A stretch of DNA of 64,000 bases from Mycobacterium saskatchewanense (lineage in GTDB: Bacteria > Actinomycetota > Actinomycetes > Mycobacteriales > Mycobacteriaceae), in assembly GCF_010729105.1 (NCBI RefSeq), contig NZ_AP022573.1:3534001-3598000 (forward strand), read 5' to 3'. Shown here piece after piece: positions 9,552 to 22,127 of this stretch. Both the position numbers and the translations under genes were made by a program. Below the pieces are notes generated by a model. It saw only the letters and a program-made list of their open reading frames with translations. It had not been told where the DNA came from and searched no databases. How positions within the stretch are numbered: position 1 is the stretch's first letter; each line of letters opens with the position of its first letter.

Positions 9552-10772
9552 ATGTCGAGTCCGCGCCGTGAACACGGCGACGCGCTGCGCTGTGGTGACC
9601 GCGGCGCTGCTGTGACCGAAATCCGGGCAACGCTCGCCACGCTGGGAATGCTGGAAGGCCCCGACCAGGACCTGGCGACCGGGCAGCACGTAGCCGCCGA
9701 ACTGTTCGACGCCGATCTCGACCAGGCGGTGCGGGCCTTCCAACAGCATCGGGGGCTGCTGGTCGACGGCATCGTCGGCGAAGCAACCTACCGCGCCCTC
9801 AAGGAGGCCTCCTATCGGCTCGGCGCGCGCACGCTGTATCACCAATTCGGAGCCCCGCTCTACGGTGACGACGTCGCCACCCTGCAGGCGCGGCTGCAGG
9901 ATCTCGGTTTCTATACCGGTTTGGTCGACGGCTACTTCGGTTTGCAGACCCACAACGCCCTGATGTCTTACCAGCGGGAGTATGGGCTTGCCGCCGACGG
10001 CATCTGCGGTCCGGAAACGTTGCGCTCCTTGTATTTTCTGAGTTCGCGGGTCACCGGCGGCTCTCCCCACGCGATCCGCGAGGAGGAGCTGGTCCGCCGT
10101 TCTGGCCCCAAGCTGTCGGGTAAGCGCATCATCATCGATCCGGGTCGCGGCGGCACCGACCACGGTCTGATCTCGCAGGGCCCGAACGGCCCCATCAGTG
10201 AAGCGGATGTGTTGTGGGACTTGGCAAGCCGCCTCGAGGGCCGGATGACCGCCATCGGCATGGAGACGTTCCTGTCCCGGCCGGCCAACTGGAGCCCCTC
10301 GGACGCCGAACGCGCCGCGACCGCGAACAACGTCGGCGCCGACCTCATGATCAGCCTCCGCTGCGAAAGCCAAACGAGCCCAGCGGCGAACGGCGTTGCG
10401 TCGTTTCACTTCGGCAACTCCCATGGGTCGGTGTCCACCATCGGACGCAACCTGGCCGACTTCATCCAGCGAGAAGTGGTGGCCCGCACCGGATTGAGTG
10501 ACTGCCGGACCCATGGCCGCACGTGGGACCTGCTGCGGCTGACCCGAATGCCAACGGTTCAGGTGGATGTCGGCTACATCACCAATCCGCGCGATCGAGC
10601 CATGCTGCTCTCGACGCAGACCCGTGACGCGATCGCCGAAGGCATCCTGGCCGCGGTCAAGCGCCTGTACCTGTTGGGCAAAAACGACCGGCCCACAGGG
10701 ACTTTCACCTTCGCAGAGCTACTGGCCCACGAACTGTCCGTGGAGCGGTCCGGCCGGCTCGGCGGTTCCTAG
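9552..10772 (+). CDS. cwlM: CwlM, amidase-fold regulator of peptidoglycan synthesis
   Basis: 406 residues from ATG 9552, equal to the M. tuberculosis length; ATG 9516 is in frame but adds 12 unconserved residues. Two peptidoglycan-binding repeats (about residues 12-80 and 95-160) precede an Amidase_3 domain (about 190-370). The zinc ligands are degenerate: the usual DPGHGG reads DPGRGG, and the second His motif reads SLRCES. This fits the established view that CwlM does not act as an amidase: it stays in the cytoplasm, is phosphorylated by PknB and activates MurA (and affects MurJ). Thr382, Thr384 and Thr386 in the tail (PTGTFTF) match the reported phosphosites. The 3' end overlaps the convergent next gene by 54 bp. 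Confidence 0.93.
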   Translation: MSSPRREHGDALRCGDRGAAVTEIRATLATLGMLEGPDQDLATGQHVAAELFDADLDQAVRAFQQHRGLLVDGIVGEATYRALKEASYRLGARTLYHQFGAPLYGDDVATLQARLQDLGFYTGLVDGYFGLQTHNALMSYQREYGLAADGICGPETLRSLYFLSSRVTGGSPHAIREEELVRRSGPKLSGKRIIIDPGRGGTDHGLISQGPNGPISEADVLWDLASRLEGRMTAIGMETFLSRPANWSPSDAERAATANNVGADLMISLRCESQTSPAANGVASFHFGNSHGSVSTIGRNLADFIQREVVARTGLSDCRTHGRTWDLLRLTRMPTVQVDVGYITNPRDRAMLLSTQTRDAIAEGILAAVKRLYLLGKNDRPTGTFTFAELLAHELSVERSGRLGGS

Positions 10773-11519
10773 ACCGTTCCGCGTGGTCTTCACCGTGGCG
10801 GTCGTGGACCCCGCGCCCACCGGCTGCTGCAGCTGAGCATTTTCCAACAACCGCTCCAGGGCGGCCTCGACCTCCGCCTTCCAGCCGAGGCCCTTGTCCA
10901 GCTCCAGCCGCAGCCGCGGGAAATACGCGTGCGGCGCCACCACGACGAAGCCCGCGTCCTTCAGGAACTCCGCGTCGATCACGCAGTGGTCCACCGAGCA
11001 GTCGTTGAGCGCTTCCAACACGGGCCGCACGTCGGGATCGGCCGCGCGGGGGTCGAGTAGTTCCGATGCCGCCGGAGTACGGCCGAAGGCCTCGAGCGCT
11101 CGCACACCTCGGCGGACCAATTCATCGATCACCCGGGCGATAAGACCGTGCGGCAGATCATCGGCGGCTTGCCCGGGCTCGATGCCCATCGACGTCAGCA
11201 GAACCGCATCCGCCGAAACCGGCGCGGTGGGAAACCGTTGCGCGCGCGGCACCGCCCGCGGCGGCGCGTACAGGACGTACCCGAGGCAGGGCGGTTCGGC
11301 CTGGGTGCGCTCGTCGGGAAGCGCGGTTGCGATCTGCCCGCACGAACCCCACTCCAGCATCACCATCGACAACCAGGCTTCCTTTTCGAATTCCGGGTCG
11401 GCAAGGTGGTCCTGGTTTCCGAGCGTCGCCGGATCAACCTCCCAGAAGACGCACCGGCGGGCGTGCTTGGGAAGCTGCTCGAAATCCTCGAGCCGCAGCG
11501 GCATGATTCGAGCGGACAC
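10719..11519 (-). CDS. Conserved acetyltransferase-like protein (Rv3916c-like)
   Basis: 266 residues from GTG 11519 (ATG 11504 is a close alternative); AGGAGG stands 3 nt upstream of the GTG, an unusually short gap. The core (residues 5-160: LEDFEQLPKHARRCVFWEVD, then WSMVMLEWGSCGQIATALPD-like text and a GYVLYAPP strand) resembles a GNAT acyltransferase fold; I see no substrate clue. The last ~20 residues extend beyond the M. tuberculosis homologue and lie antisense to the end of cwlM. It sits between cwlM and parB, as in other mycobacteria. The family assignment is moderate. Confidence 0.75.
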   Translation of the reverse strand: MSARIMPLRLEDFEQLPKHARRCVFWEVDPATLGNQDHLADPEFEKEAWLSMVMLEWGSCGQIATALPDERTQAEPPCLGYVLYAPPRAVPRAQRFPTAPVSADAVLLTSMGIEPGQAADDLPHGLIARVIDELVRRGVRALEAFGRTPAASELLDPRAADPDVRPVLEALNDCSVDHCVIDAEFLKDAGFVVVAPHAYFPRLRLELDKGLGWKAEVEAALERLLENAQLQQPVGAGSTTATVKTTRNGLGTAEPAGPLHGQFVGQ

Positions 11520-11786
11520 TAGCCTCCTGGCCTCCGTGCGGTACTGCAGCCGATTGCAACCAGCAACCCCTCTAGGATAGGAGAGTTGATCCGAATGGGG
11601 CCAGCTTTGGCGGGGTGACTTGGGCCAACCCATCGCAGCCGGTGCCCGTCGGGCCCGCAATCGGCCGATTCTCTGAAACCGGTTGCCCCGCATGCATTTC
11701 CACGGGCGGGCGGCTGTCATTGCTCAATTGCCGGCACCCCGGAACGCGGCGGGTGTCACAGTGACGTAATTACATCGAGTGGTGGT

Positions 11787-12770
11787 TCACGCGCCGGACG
11801 CGGTCATCATCTCGACGATCCGCTGGAGATCGTCGACGGAACCGAACTCGACCACGATCCTGCCCTTGCGCTTGCCGAGGCTGACGGTAACCCGCGTGTC
11901 GTAGGCGTTGGACAGCCGCTCGGCGACGTCCTGCAGGCCCGGCATCTGAATCGGCTTGCGCCGCTGCGGCGCCGGGCTCGCCGAGCCACCGCGGTTGGCT
12001 AAGGTGACGGCCTCCTCCGTGGCCCGCACCGACAGGCCCTCCGCCACGATCCGGCTCGCCAGTTCCTCCTGCGCTTCCGGACCCGCGTCCAGCGACAACA
12101 GCGCTCGTGCGTGACCGGCGGACAACACGCCAGCGGCCACCCGCCGCTGCACAGGGATTGGGAGCTTGAGCAAGCGGATCATGTTAGTGATCAGCGGCCT
12201 GGACCGGCCGATGCGCGAAGCTAGTTCGTCATGGGTGACGTCGAATTCGTCCAGCAGTTGCTGGTATGCCGCCGCCTCTTCCAAGGGGTTCAGTTGCACC
12301 CGGTGAATGTTCTCCAGCAAGGCGTCGCGCAACAGGTTGTCGTCACCCGTTTCGCGGACGATCGCGGGAATGGTGGTCAGGCCGGCCTTCTGGGCCGCCC
12401 GCCAACGCCGCTCCCCCATCACGATTTGATAGCGCGCCCCGCCCGGCCGAGCTGGCACCGCCCGCACCACGATCGGCTGCAACAGGCCGAACTCGCGAAT
12501 GGAGTGGACCAGCTCCGACAGCGCCTCCTCGTCGAACACCTGCCTGGGCTGGCGCGGGTTGCGTTCGATGTCGGACGGCGCGATCTCCCGGTATACCGCC
12601 CCGACGTCCGCCGCCTGTGGCGCCGGTCCCCCGATCAGCACGTCGGCTGCGGCATCCCCCATCCGCGGACCCAGCGTCGCCGGACCGGAGTCGCTCTCCG
12701 CCGGGCCCGTCGGGATGAGCGAAGCGAGGCCCCGGCCGAGGCCGCCCTTCTTGCGTAACGGCTGCGTCAT
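11787..12770 (-). CDS. parB: Chromosome partitioning protein ParB
   Basis: 327 residues. The start ATG 12770 begins the conserved N-terminus ([20 protein letters not shown]), which is the ParA-contact segment. The CTP-binding/ParB box follows ([14 protein letters not shown], then GERRWRAA), then a helix-turn-helix around residues 150-200 ([20 protein letters not shown]) and a C-terminal dimer domain. It binds parS sites near the origin, two of which lie at 13655 and 14459. It follows parA by 10 bp on the same strand. Confidence 0.97.
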   Translation of the reverse strand: MTQPLRKKGGLGRGLASLIPTGPAESDSGPATLGPRMGDAAADVLIGGPAPQAADVGAVYREIAPSDIERNPRQPRQVFDEEALSELVHSIREFGLLQPIVVRAVPARPGGARYQIVMGERRWRAAQKAGLTTIPAIVRETGDDNLLRDALLENIHRVQLNPLEEAAAYQQLLDEFDVTHDELASRIGRSRPLITNMIRLLKLPIPVQRRVAAGVLSAGHARALLSLDAGPEAQEELASRIVAEGLSVRATEEAVTLANRGGSASPAPQRRKPIQMPGLQDVAERLSNAYDTRVTVSLGKRKGRIVVEFGSVDDLQRIVEMMTASGA

Positions 12771-12780
12771 GGTCGTCCCT

Positions 12781-14489
<1,709 letters not shown>

Positions 14490-14524
14490 TCAAGCGTGAA
14501 CTACACGCCTGTAACTCGGGCCCG

Positions 14525-15103
14525 CTAGTCGTGCAGCACAACGACTCGACGCGACGGTTCGACGCCCTCGCTTTCGCTATGCACCCCCGGCACCGCGGCC
14601 ACCGCGTCGTGAACGATCTTTCGCTCGAACGGCGTCATCGGCCTAAGCTCTTCCCGCTCGCCCGTCTGCAGCACGCGGCGCGCCACCTTGTCGCCCAGCG
14701 CCGCCAACTCCTCCCGGCGACGACGACGCCAGCTCGCAATGTCTAGCATCAACCGGCTGCGCACACCGGTCTTCTGGTGCACGGCCAACCGGGTCAGTTC
14801 TTGCAGGGCGTCCAGCACCTCGCCGCCCCGACCCACCAACTTGTTCAAGTCGTCGCTGCCGTCGATGCTCACGACCGCCCGGTTACCCTCAACGTCCAGG
14901 TCGATGTCGCCGTCGAAATCCAACAGGTCCAACAACTCTTCGAGGTAGTCGCCGGCGATCTCCCCCTCGGCGACCAAGCGCTCTTCCGCGTCCTCGAACC
15001 CTTCGGTGTCCCTCTCGCCGTTCTCAACCCCGCCCTGCTCGGCCGACTCTCGGGAGTCGAGGTCCGCGTCGTAGTCGCGTTCGGTGGTATCAGCGTCTGT
15101 CAT
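14525..15103 (-). CDS. jag: Jag/SpoIIIJ-associated RNA-binding protein
   Basis: 192 residues. Start ATG 15103 is preceded by GGAGGGAG at good spacing; a GTG six codons upstream lies inside that ribosome site and was rejected. Acidic, variable N-terminus (about 1-55), a KH-type domain (about 65-135, SIDGSDDLNKLVGRGGEVLDALQ) and a C-terminal R3H domain (about 140-190: the R..E...R..H spacing in the FERKIVHDAVAAVPGV stretch). It accompanies yidC in most bacteria; a role in envelope homeostasis through RNA binding is known only in outline. Confidence 0.93.
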   Translation of the reverse strand: MTDADTTERDYDADLDSRESAEQGGVENGERDTEGFEDAEERLVAEGEIAGDYLEELLDLLDFDGDIDLDVEGNRAVVSIDGSDDLNKLVGRGGEVLDALQELTRLAVHQKTGVRSRLMLDIASWRRRRREELAALGDKVARRVLQTGEREELRPMTPFERKIVHDAVAAVPGVHSESEGVEPSRRVVVLHD

Positions 15104-15177
15104 GTCTTTTTCTCCCTCCACGGGTCTTTGCCCAACGGGGGTCGCCTTTGCCGGCGGCCCAAAGAATTTCGGCGTCG

Positions 15178-16287
15178 TCAGCGTTTACGCCGTTTTGGTC
15201 GCGCCCCCGGCCGCGGCGTCCGGTTGGCCGCAGTACCGCTCGGGCTCTCGGGTCCGGCGGTCTTCTCCGTCTCGACGGTTTCGCCGTCGGACGCTTCCCC
15301 CGCACCCGCCGCATCCTCATCACCATCGTCGGCCGACGCTCCGTTGCCGCTCGCCGCCGCGGTCTTCGGCGCGCGCTTCGGCTTGGCGCCCGGCGCCGGC
15401 GCGTTGGCCGCGCGGCGCGCGATCACCTCTTGCTTCTTCGCTTCTTCCTCTTTCTCGATCATCCCGAACACGTAGTGCTGTTGCCCAAACGTCCAGATGT
15501 TGTTCGAGAACCAATACAAGATGATCGCGAGCGGCAGGAACGGGCCGCCGACGACGACACCGAGCGGGAAGACATACAGCGCCAGCTTGTTCATCATCGC
15601 CGTCTGCGGGTTGGCCGCCGCCTCCGGACTCTGCCGAGCCACCGAAGCGCGGCTGTTGAAGTACGTTGCGATACCGGCCAGGATCATCACGGGCGCTCCG
15701 ACCGCGATCACCGCCGGGAGACTGTAAACAGTGAATGCGTCCAGTCCGGAGTGTTGCGTCATCGACGCACCGATCGGGGCGCCGAACAAGTTGGCGTCCA
15801 GGAAGTGCCCCACATCGGCCGGCGTGAAGACGTAGTTGCCGGTGGCCCGGTTCTGGGCCACGGACAGATGTGGCTGACCGAAGCCCCCCGTCGTGCGGTT
15901 GAACGAACGCAACACGTGATAGAGGCCGAGGAATACCGGGATCTGCGCGAGCATCGGCAGACAGCCCAGGATCGGATTGAACCCGTGTTCGCGCTGGAGC
16001 TTCTGCATCTCGAGTGCCATCCGCTGGCGGTCCTTGCCGTACTTCTTCTGCAGCGCCTTGATTTGCGGTTGCAGCTCCTGCATCTGGCGCGTGGTCCGGA
16101 TTTGGCGGACGAACGGCTTGTACAGCAGCGCGCGCAAGGTGAACACAAGGAACATCACCGCGAGCGCCCACGCGAAGAAGTTCGACGGTCCCAGCACGGC
16201 CGCGAAGAGCTTGTACCAAGCCCACATGATCCATGACACCGGGTAGTAGACGAAGTCAAGGCTGAAGAAATCAAACAAAAGACCCAC
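15178..16287 (-). CDS. yidC: Membrane protein insertase YidC
   Basis: 369 residues from GTG 16287 (a TTG at codon 4 is a weaker alternative). Inserts and folds membrane proteins. Seen: first helix near residues 5-25 ([20 protein letters not shown]), the conserved charged cytoplasmic hairpin ([20 protein letters not shown], about 60-85), [21 protein letters not shown], and later helices up to about residue 280. The C-terminal ~90 residues are Lys/Arg/Ala-rich, as usual for actinobacterial YidC and probably ribosome-binding. Its start overlaps yidD by 17 bp. Confidence 0.95.
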   Translation of the reverse strand: MGLLFDFFSLDFVYYPVSWIMWAWYKLFAAVLGPSNFFAWALAVMFLVFTLRALLYKPFVRQIRTTRQMQELQPQIKALQKKYGKDRQRMALEMQKLQREHGFNPILGCLPMLAQIPVFLGLYHVLRSFNRTTGGFGQPHLSVAQNRATGNYVFTPADVGHFLDANLFGAPIGASMTQHSGLDAFTVYSLPAVIAVGAPVMILAGIATYFNSRASVARQSPEAAANPQTAMMNKLALYVFPLGVVVGGPFLPLAIILYWFSNNIWTFGQQHYVFGMIEKEEEAKKQEVIARRAANAPAPGAKPKRAPKTAAASGNGASADDGDEDAAGAGEASDGETVETEKTAGPESPSGTAANRTPRPGARPKRRKR

Positions 16288-16606
16288 TCTCCCCTCGGAC
16301 CCCCGGCAAGGCCCGGGCTCCGCTCGCGTGATCACAGTTGTGGCGCTCCGGTATCGGGTCCCACCCTCCCCGGTGCCATGGTCCGCACTTCGCGAGGCGC
16401 ACCGCGGCCAGGCGGCATCCTCGGAACAGGCCGTATTCGGTCAACGCATCGACGGCGTACTGACTGCACGTCGGAATGAAGCGGCATGTCGCCGGACGCA
16501 ACGGCGACACCATGTGGCGGTACAGCTGGATGAGATAGACCACGACCCGAACCGTCGCCGTGCCCGCCGTACGGCCTGCCGCGCGCACCCGCACCAGTGC
16601 GGTCAC
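16271..16606 (-). CDS. yidD: Membrane protein insertion efficiency factor YidD
   Basis: 111 residues. Helps YidC-dependent insertion at the inner membrane face. The family signature is complete: [20 protein letters not shown] followed by TCSQYA, then GLFRGC, and [17 protein letters not shown] 16606 overlaps the rnpA stop (GTGA). The C-terminal ~20 residues after the signature are variable. Confidence 0.95.
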   Translation of the reverse strand: MTALVRVRAAGRTAGTATVRVVVYLIQLYRHMVSPLRPATCRFIPTCSQYAVDALTEYGLFRGCRLAAVRLAKCGPWHRGGWDPIPERHNCDHASGARALPGVRGESGSFV

Positions 16607-16971
16607 AGATCCGTTCCCGCCGACCGGAGAGCGCGGCGCAACGCCCGGCGCAGCTGTTGCTCCAACCGTGCCGACGACACATTGCGGCTGCTGGGCAGAG
16701 CCCGGATTACCACCCGATCGGATTCCTGGAGTTCGTCCAGCATCGGACGGGCGACATGCCGCAAGCGACGGGCGACCCGATGGCGTTCCACCGCGGTCCC
16801 CACCGGCTTGGCAATGATCAGGCCGACGTGGGGCGCGCCGGTATCAACGATCTCGTCGCCGTCCCCTCGCCGGAAATGGACGATCAGATCGGGCTGCGCC
16901 GCGCGCAACCCGTGCCTCACCGTCGCGTCAAACTCGGTTGACCGCCTCATGCGGTTGCGTGCGCGAAGCAC
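16603..16971 (-). CDS. rnpA: Ribonuclease P protein component
   Basis: 122 residues. Basic protein partner of the RNase P ribozyme in tRNA 5' processing. N-terminal [17 protein letters not shown] and the RNR-type basic helix [13 protein letters not shown] are diagnostic. Start is GTG 16971, 20 bp after the rpmH stop; the order rpmH-rnpA-yidD-yidC is the universal one. Confidence 0.95.
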   Translation of the reverse strand: MLRARNRMRRSTEFDATVRHGLRAAQPDLIVHFRRGDGDEIVDTGAPHVGLIIAKPVGTAVERHRVARRLRHVARPMLDELQESDRVVIRALPSSRNVSSARLEQQLRRALRRALRSAGTDL

Positions 16972-16991
16972 GGCAGAACCCGGTAGTGCGA

Positions 16992-17135
16992 TCAGGCAGT
17001 CAGAGAACGGCGGCCCTTGCGGCGCCGCGTCGACACGATTGCACGCCCGGCGCGGGTGCGCATCCGCAGGCGGAAACCGTGCACGCGGGCTCGGCGCCGG
17101 TTGTTCGGCTGGAAGGTCCGCTTGCCCTTGGCCAC
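16992..17135 (-). CDS. rpmH: 50S ribosomal protein L34
   Basis: 47 residues, very basic. The stretch [20 protein letters not shown] followed by MRTRAGR is the L34 signature. Start GTG 17135 is preceded by GAGGAG at 7-9 nt. It heads the rpmH-rnpA-yidD-yidC-jag-rsmG-parA-parB strand, divergent from dnaA. Confidence 0.96.
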   Translation of the reverse strand: MAKGKRTFQPNNRRRARVHGFRLRMRTRAGRAIVSTRRRKGRRSLTA

Positions 17136-17755
17136 GACGTTCTCCTCGTTCTGTCTCGCTTCAAGTAGTCCCAGCCACCCGGCCGCTCAGACATGTACTC
17201 TGCAGGTCGGTCGGGGGTGGTTCCCGCTCGCTGGCCGGCGCGGTCCCCGGGCACGTCACCCCGGGTCGCTGCCGTATCGCCGACGTTCGGGCGACTATTT
17301 GAGGGTACTGACGTGCGTTGGCTGGGTCAAACCTGGCCTGCGCCAACGAACCCGCTCGATGCCCTCGCCGCATCCGGAGGTAACGTCGGCGTCCGGGCGC
17401 CCCGCTTCCCCACGAGCCGCACCGGGCCCAAGTCACCTTAAACAACTCGATTGGAATGCAACGGAACGGTTGGCAGCCGCACGGAAAACTGTTAGCTTCT
17501 GCCAAGGTCGTTTTAGACTGGAACGGCGCTCGACAACGAAGCAAGGATGGCGGGTCAACTAGCTGCGTAGACGACCTCTACGGGTTTTCTTCAGCACGGA
17601 GATCGCGTGCCGTCGCCGATAGGTTGCGGCTCGCTTACGATCATCTTGTCCACACCTGTGCATAACTATGTGGACAGTTGCTTCGTCGGCCTAGCGTCGT
17701 CTGATACTTGTTCGTATAACGACCCGGGATGTGCGAGAACCAGGGAGATGCGTCG
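17136..17755. other. rpmH-dnaA intergenic region (left part of the origin region)
   Basis: 620 bp without a gene, holding divergent promoters and DnaA boxes. TTGTCCACA at 17646-17654 (plus) is a consensus DnaA box; CTGTCCACA lies on the minus strand at 17669-17677. These flank an AT-richer stretch, where bound DnaA probably represses its own promoter. Candidate -10 elements for dnaA are TATAAC at 17715-17720 and TAGACT at 17514-17519; neither has a clear -35. Confidence 0.7.
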
Positions 17756-19282
17756 TTGACCGATGACCCCGGTTCAAGTTTCACGACTGTGTGGAACGCC
17801 GTCGTATCAGAACTCAACGGCGACGCCACCGCGGACGGTGCCTCGCCAAACCGCACCACCCTCATCACCCCGCTCACACCACAGCAGCGCGCCTGGCTGA
17901 ATCTTGTTCAGCCGCTGACCATCGTTGAGGGATTCGCATTGCTGTCGGTGCCGAGCAGCTTCGTGCAGAACGAGATCGAACGCCATCTGCGCGCACCCAT
18001 CACGGACGCCCTGAGTCGCCGGCTCGGCCAGCAGATCCAGCTCGGCGTCCGAATCGCGCCACCGACCGAGGACGCCGACGACGGGTCCTTCCCGCCCGCG
18101 GAGGCTTTCACCCAACCGGAAGCCTCGCCCGACGAGCTTGCGATCGAACACGACGACGTTGAGGACAACGGAGAAGCGCCTGGGTCCGAACACCGTTGGC
18201 CCCACTACTTCAGCGAACGCGCGCGAAATTCCGATCCCGTCGTCACCAGCGAGGCCAGCCTCAACCGCCGATACACCTTCGACACGTTCGTGATCGGCGC
18301 CTCCAACCGATTCGCACACGCCGCGGCCCTGGCGATTGCCGAAGCCCCCGCCCGCGCCTACAATCCCCTGTTCATCTGGGGTGAGTCCGGACTGGGCAAA
18401 ACCCACCTGCTGCACGCCGCCGGCAACTACGCACAACGACTGTTTCCCGGCATGCGAGTCAAGTACGTGTCGACCGAGGAATTCACCAACGACTTCATCA
18501 ACTCGCTTCGCGACGACCGGAAGGTCGCATTCAAGCGCAGCTACCGCGACGTCGACGTACTGCTGGTCGATGACATCCAGTTCATCGAGGGCAAGGAAGG
18601 TATCCAGGAGGAGTTCTTCCATACCTTCAACACCCTGCACAACGCCAACAAGCAGATCGTCATCTCCTCCGACCGGCCGCCCAAACAGCTCGCCACCCTC
18701 GAAGACCGGCTCAGAACGCGGTTCGAGTGGGGCCTGATCACCGACGTACAGCCACCGGAGCTCGAAACCCGCATCGCCATCCTGCGCAAGAAGGCACAAA
18801 TGGAGCGCCTTGCGGTGCCCGACGACGTGCTCGAGCTGATCGCCAGCAGCATCGAACGCAACATCCGTGAACTCGAGGGTGCCCTCATCCGGGTCACCGC
18901 GTTCGCCTCGCTCAACAAGACGCCGATCGACAAGGCACTCGCCGAGATCGTGCTGCGCGACCTCATCGCCGACGCCAGCACGATGCAGATCAGTTCGGCG
19001 ACCATCATGGCCGCGACCGCCGAGTACTTCGACACCACGGTGGAGGAATTACGCGGCCCCGGCAAGACCCGGGCACTGGCTCAGTCGCGCCAGATCGCGA
19101 TGTATCTGTGTCGCGAGCTCACCGATCTGTCGCTGCCCAAGATCGGCCAGGCATTCGGTCGCGACCACACCACGGTGATGTACGCGCAGCGCAAGATCCT
19201 CTCCGAGATGGCCGAACGGCGCGAGGTGTTCGACCACGTCAAAGAACTCACCACTCGCATTCGTCAGCGTTCCAAGCGCTGA
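17756..19282 (+). CDS. dnaA: Chromosomal replication initiator DnaA
   Basis: 508 residues. I chose TTG 17756 because it starts the conserved N-terminus ([16 protein letters not shown]) and has AGGGAG about 9 nt upstream; starting at 17729 would add nine unconserved residues. Domain I about 1-90, acidic variable domain II about 105-165, AAA+ domain III (Walker [10 protein letters not shown], Walker [10 protein letters not shown]) and domain IV with the DnaA-box signature [16 protein letters not shown]-bound DnaA melts oriC and loads helicase. oriC follows downstream. Confidence 0.98.
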   Translation: MTDDPGSSFTTVWNAVVSELNGDATADGASPNRTTLITPLTPQQRAWLNLVQPLTIVEGFALLSVPSSFVQNEIERHLRAPITDALSRRLGQQIQLGVRIAPPTEDADDGSFPPAEAFTQPEASPDELAIEHDDVEDNGEAPGSEHRWPHYFSERARNSDPVVTSEASLNRRYTFDTFVIGASNRFAHAAALAIAEAPARAYNPLFIWGESGLGKTHLLHAAGNYAQRLFPGMRVKYVSTEEFTNDFINSLRDDRKVAFKRSYRDVDVLLVDDIQFIEGKEGIQEEFFHTFNTLHNANKQIVISSDRPPKQLATLEDRLRTRFEWGLITDVQPPELETRIAILRKKAQMERLAVPDDVLELIASSIERNIRELEGALIRVTAFASLNKTPIDKALAEIVLRDLIADASTMQISSATIMAATAEYFDTTVEELRGPGKTRALAQSRQIAMYLCRELTDLSLPKIGQAFGRDHTTVMYAQRKILSEMAERREVFDHVKELTTRIRQRSKR

Positions 19283-19768
19283 TTCTCGGCTGCTGCCAAC
19301 TTCTTTCGAAAAACTTCCCGCACCTCTGTCACACCAGTCACAGCCGGACGCTGTGCGCAGCGCTGTGCACAACGCAAACAAACAACAGTGCAACAAACTC
19401 CCGCTGCGCACACCGCCCCCGCACATCCCCAGCCGCCGACCGCGCGACACACACTTGTCCACGTTGTCATCCACAGCGCACCGACGCCCCTAGCTGCGCC
19501 GGGGCCGTGCTGTCCCCAGCATGCACAGTCCTTATTACTGTTACTGAGATATCTCCATGGGTTTCTCTTCGAAGAACGGTCCTGGGGAACCACTCGGGAA
19601 CCTTCGTGCACACCACCCCATCGAGCCTTCGCCGGCCCGGCTTGTCGGCCTTCTCGATTAGCTTTCAAGATGAGCTCAGAAGCTCTACGGTTGTTCTTCG
19701 ACTCCCCGTATCGGTGCGGGGGACTGGTCACCGAATCGGTGAACGCTTTGGGTAGGTGAAGGGACGCT
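19283..19768. other. oriC: oriC, dnaA-dnaN intergenic region
   Basis: 486 bp without a gene, the established position of mycobacterial oriC. DnaA-box-like 9-mers: TTGTCCACG 19455-19463, TCATCCACA 19467-19475, TTGTGCACA on the minus strand at 19364-19372, and CTGTCCCCA 19510-19518. Most boxes deviate from consensus, as is usual here. An AT-richer segment (about 19525-19580) next to the cluster is the likely unwinding element. The last ~100 bp before dnaN should hold its promoter. Confidence 0.88.
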
Positions 19769-20968
19769 ATGAACGCGGCGACGACAACAGCTGGCCTCAC
19801 CGACTTGAAGTTTCGGTTGGTGCGGGAGTCCTTCGCCGACGCGGTGTCGTGGGTGGCGCGAAACCTGCCGACAAGGCCGGCGGTTCCCGTGCTCTCCGGA
19901 GTCTTGCTGTCCGGCTCGGATGCGGGCCTGACGATCTCCGGGTTCGACTACGAGGTTTCCGCCGAGGCACAGGTCGCGGCCGAAATAGCTTCTCCGGGAA
20001 GCGTTTTGGTTTCCGGTCGGCTGCTGTCCGATATCACCCGGGCGCTGCCGAACAAGCCCGTCGACTTTTACGTCGACGGCAACCGGGTCGCCCTGACCTG
20101 TGGGAATGCCCGATTTTCGCTGCCGACGATGGCGGTTGAGGATTACCCGACGCTGCCTTCCCTGCCGGAAGAGACCGGCACCCTGCCGGCGGACCTGTTC
20201 GCCGAGGCGATCAGTCAGGTCGCTGTCGCGGCCGGCCGGGACGACACGCTGCCCATGCTGACGGGCATCCGGGTCGAGATTTCTGGCGACACCGTTGTTT
20301 TGGCGGCGACCGACCGGTTCCGCCTCGCGGTTCGCGAACTGACCTGGTCGGCGTCGTCGCCGGACATCGAGGCCGCGGTGTTGGTACCGGCCAAGACGCT
20401 GGCCGAGGCCGCGCGGGCCGGTACGGACGGATCGGAAGTCAGGCTGTCGTTGGGCGCCGGTGGCGGCGTGGGCAAGGAGGGCCTGCTGGGCATCAGCGGC
20501 AATGGCAAGCGCAGTACCACCCGGTTGTTGGATGCGGAGTTTCCGAAGTTTCGGCAGTTGCTGCCCGCCGAGCACACCGCCGTCGCCACGATTAACGTCG
20601 CGGAACTGACCGAGGCGATCAAGCTGGTGGCGCTGGTGGCCGACCGCGGTGCCCAGGTTCGGATGGAATTCGCCGACGGCACGTTGAGGCTGGCCGCCGG
20701 TGCCGACGATGTGGGTCGGGCAGAGGAAGACCTTCCCGTCGATTTCGTGGGTGAGCCGTTGACGATCGCGTTCAACCCGACATATCTGACCGACGGCCTC
20801 GCCTCGGTGCACTCCGAGAGGGTGTCGTTCGGTTTCACCACACCCGGCAAGCCGGCGTTGCTGCGCCCGGCGTCCGACGGTGACGCGCAGCCCGCTGGCA
20901 GCGGTCCGTTCATGGCGTCGCCGACGGACTATGTCTACCTGCTCATGCCCGTCCGGTTGCCTGGCTAG
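19769..20968 (+). CDS. dnaN: DNA polymerase III beta subunit (sliding clamp)
   Basis: 399 residues, three clamp domains of about 130 residues each. Conserved stretches: [58 protein letters not shown], and the C-terminal [12 protein letters not shown], which ends as usual in the pocket-forming MPVRL. Dimer ring tethering the polymerase to DNA. The stop is separated from recF by one base. Confidence 0.98.
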   Translation: MNAATTTAGLTDLKFRLVRESFADAVSWVARNLPTRPAVPVLSGVLLSGSDAGLTISGFDYEVSAEAQVAAEIASPGSVLVSGRLLSDITRALPNKPVDFYVDGNRVALTCGNARFSLPTMAVEDYPTLPSLPEETGTLPADLFAEAISQVAVAAGRDDTLPMLTGIRVEISGDTVVLAATDRFRLAVRELTWSASSPDIEAAVLVPAKTLAEAARAGTDGSEVRLSLGAGGGVGKEGLLGISGNGKRSTTRLLDAEFPKFRQLLPAEHTAVATINVAELTEAIKLVALVADRGAQVRMEFADGTLRLAAGADDVGRAEEDLPVDFVGEPLTIAFNPTYLTDGLASVHSERVSFGFTTPGKPALLRPASDGDAQPAGSGPFMASPTDYVYLLMPVRLPG

Positions 20969-20969
20969 G

Positions 20970-22127
20970 GTGTACCTCCGGCATTTGGGACTGCGCGATT
21001 TTCGGTCCTGGGCGCACGCCGACCTCGAATTGGAGCCGGGCCGGACGGTGTTCGTTGGTCCGAACGGCTTTGGTAAGACGAATCTCATTGAGGCGCTGTG
21101 GTATTCGACGACGCTGTCTTCCCACCGAGTGGGAACCGACGCGCCACTCATCCGGGCCGGTGCCGACAGGGCAATCATTTCGACGATCGTGGTCAACGAG
21201 GGCCGTGAATGTGCGGTCGATCTGGAGATCGCGGCGGGCCGAGCTAACAAGGCGAGGTTGAACCGATCACCGGTGCGCAGTACGCGCGAGGTGGTCGGGG
21301 TGCTGCGCGCCGTGTTGTTCGCTCCGGAGGATTTGGCACTGGTGCGAGGGGACCCGGCCGATCGCCGGCGGTACCTTGACGACTTGGCGACGGTGCGCCG
21401 GCCGTCGGTCGCCGGGGTGCGGGCCGATTACGACAAGGTGCTGCGCCAGCGCACCGCGCTGTTGAAATCGATCTCGGGGGTGCGACACCGAGCGGATCCC
21501 GGCGCCCTCGACACGTTGGACGTGTGGGACAGCCGGCTGGCCGAGCATGGCGCCGAGCTGATGGCTGCGCGCATGGATCTGGTGAATCTACTCGGGCCCG
21601 AGGTCGAAAAGGCTTACCAATTGCTGGCTCCCGGATCCCGCCCGGCATCCATCGCCTACCGGACCAGCCTCGGCGCGGGTGGGCCTGAAGATCCGCAAGG
21701 TCCGGATCGGGAACTTCTGGAGGCCTCTCTATTGGCGGCGCTGGCCGCGCGTCGCGCCGCGGAATTGGAGCGCGGCATGTGTCTGGTGGGTCCGCATCGT
21801 GACGACCTGGAACTGCGCCTCGGCGACCAGCCCGCGAAAGGGTTTGCCAGCCATGGCGAATCGTGGTCGTTCGCGGTGGCGCTGCGCCTGGCGGCGTACG
21901 AGTTGTTGCGCGAGGAAGGGAGCGAACCGGTGTTGTTACTCGACGACGTGTTCGCCGAGCTCGACGCCGCGCGGCGGCGGGCGCTGGCCGCCGTGGCGGA
22001 ATCGGCGGAGCAGGTGCTGGTGACCGCGGCGGTCGAAGAAGACATTCCCGAGGGCTGGTCGGCGCGGCGGGTGCACATCGACCTGAGCGACGACGAGTCG
22101 GGCAGGCTTTCGGTGGTGCGCTCGTGA
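20970..22127 (+). CDS. recF: DNA recombination/repair protein RecF
   Basis: 385 residues from GTG 20970, directly after the dnaN stop; this begins with the conserved [20 protein letters not shown]-like ATPase: Walker [10 protein letters not shown], signature region with [12 protein letters not shown], Walker [15 protein letters not shown]. It loads RecA at gaps with RecO and RecR. No gnd gene intervenes between dnaN and recF, unlike in M. smegmatis as I recall it. Confidence 0.97.
   Translation: MYLRHLGLRDFRSWAHADLELEPGRTVFVGPNGFGKTNLIEALWYSTTLSSHRVGTDAPLIRAGADRAIISTIVVNEGRECAVDLEIAAGRANKARLNRSPVRSTREVVGVLRAVLFAPEDLALVRGDPADRRRYLDDLATVRRPSVAGVRADYDKVLRQRTALLKSISGVRHRADPGALDTLDVWDSRLAEHGAELMAARMDLVNLLGPEVEKAYQLLAPGSRPASIAYRTSLGAGGPEDPQGPDRELLEASLLAALAARRAAELERGMCLVGPHRDDLELRLGDQPAKGFASHGESWSFAVALRLAAYELLREEGSEPVLLLDDVFAELDAARRRALAAVAESAEQVLVTAAVEEDIPEGWSARRVHIDLSDDESGRLSVVRS

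Noticed and set aside
11755..11773. GTCACAGTGAC and GTAATTAC palindromes upstream of the acetyltransferase-like gene, possible CRP-type site
   Set aside because: Only loosely like TGTGA-n6-TCACA, and it lies after the parB stop; too weak to call. The 267-bp gap holds no gene.
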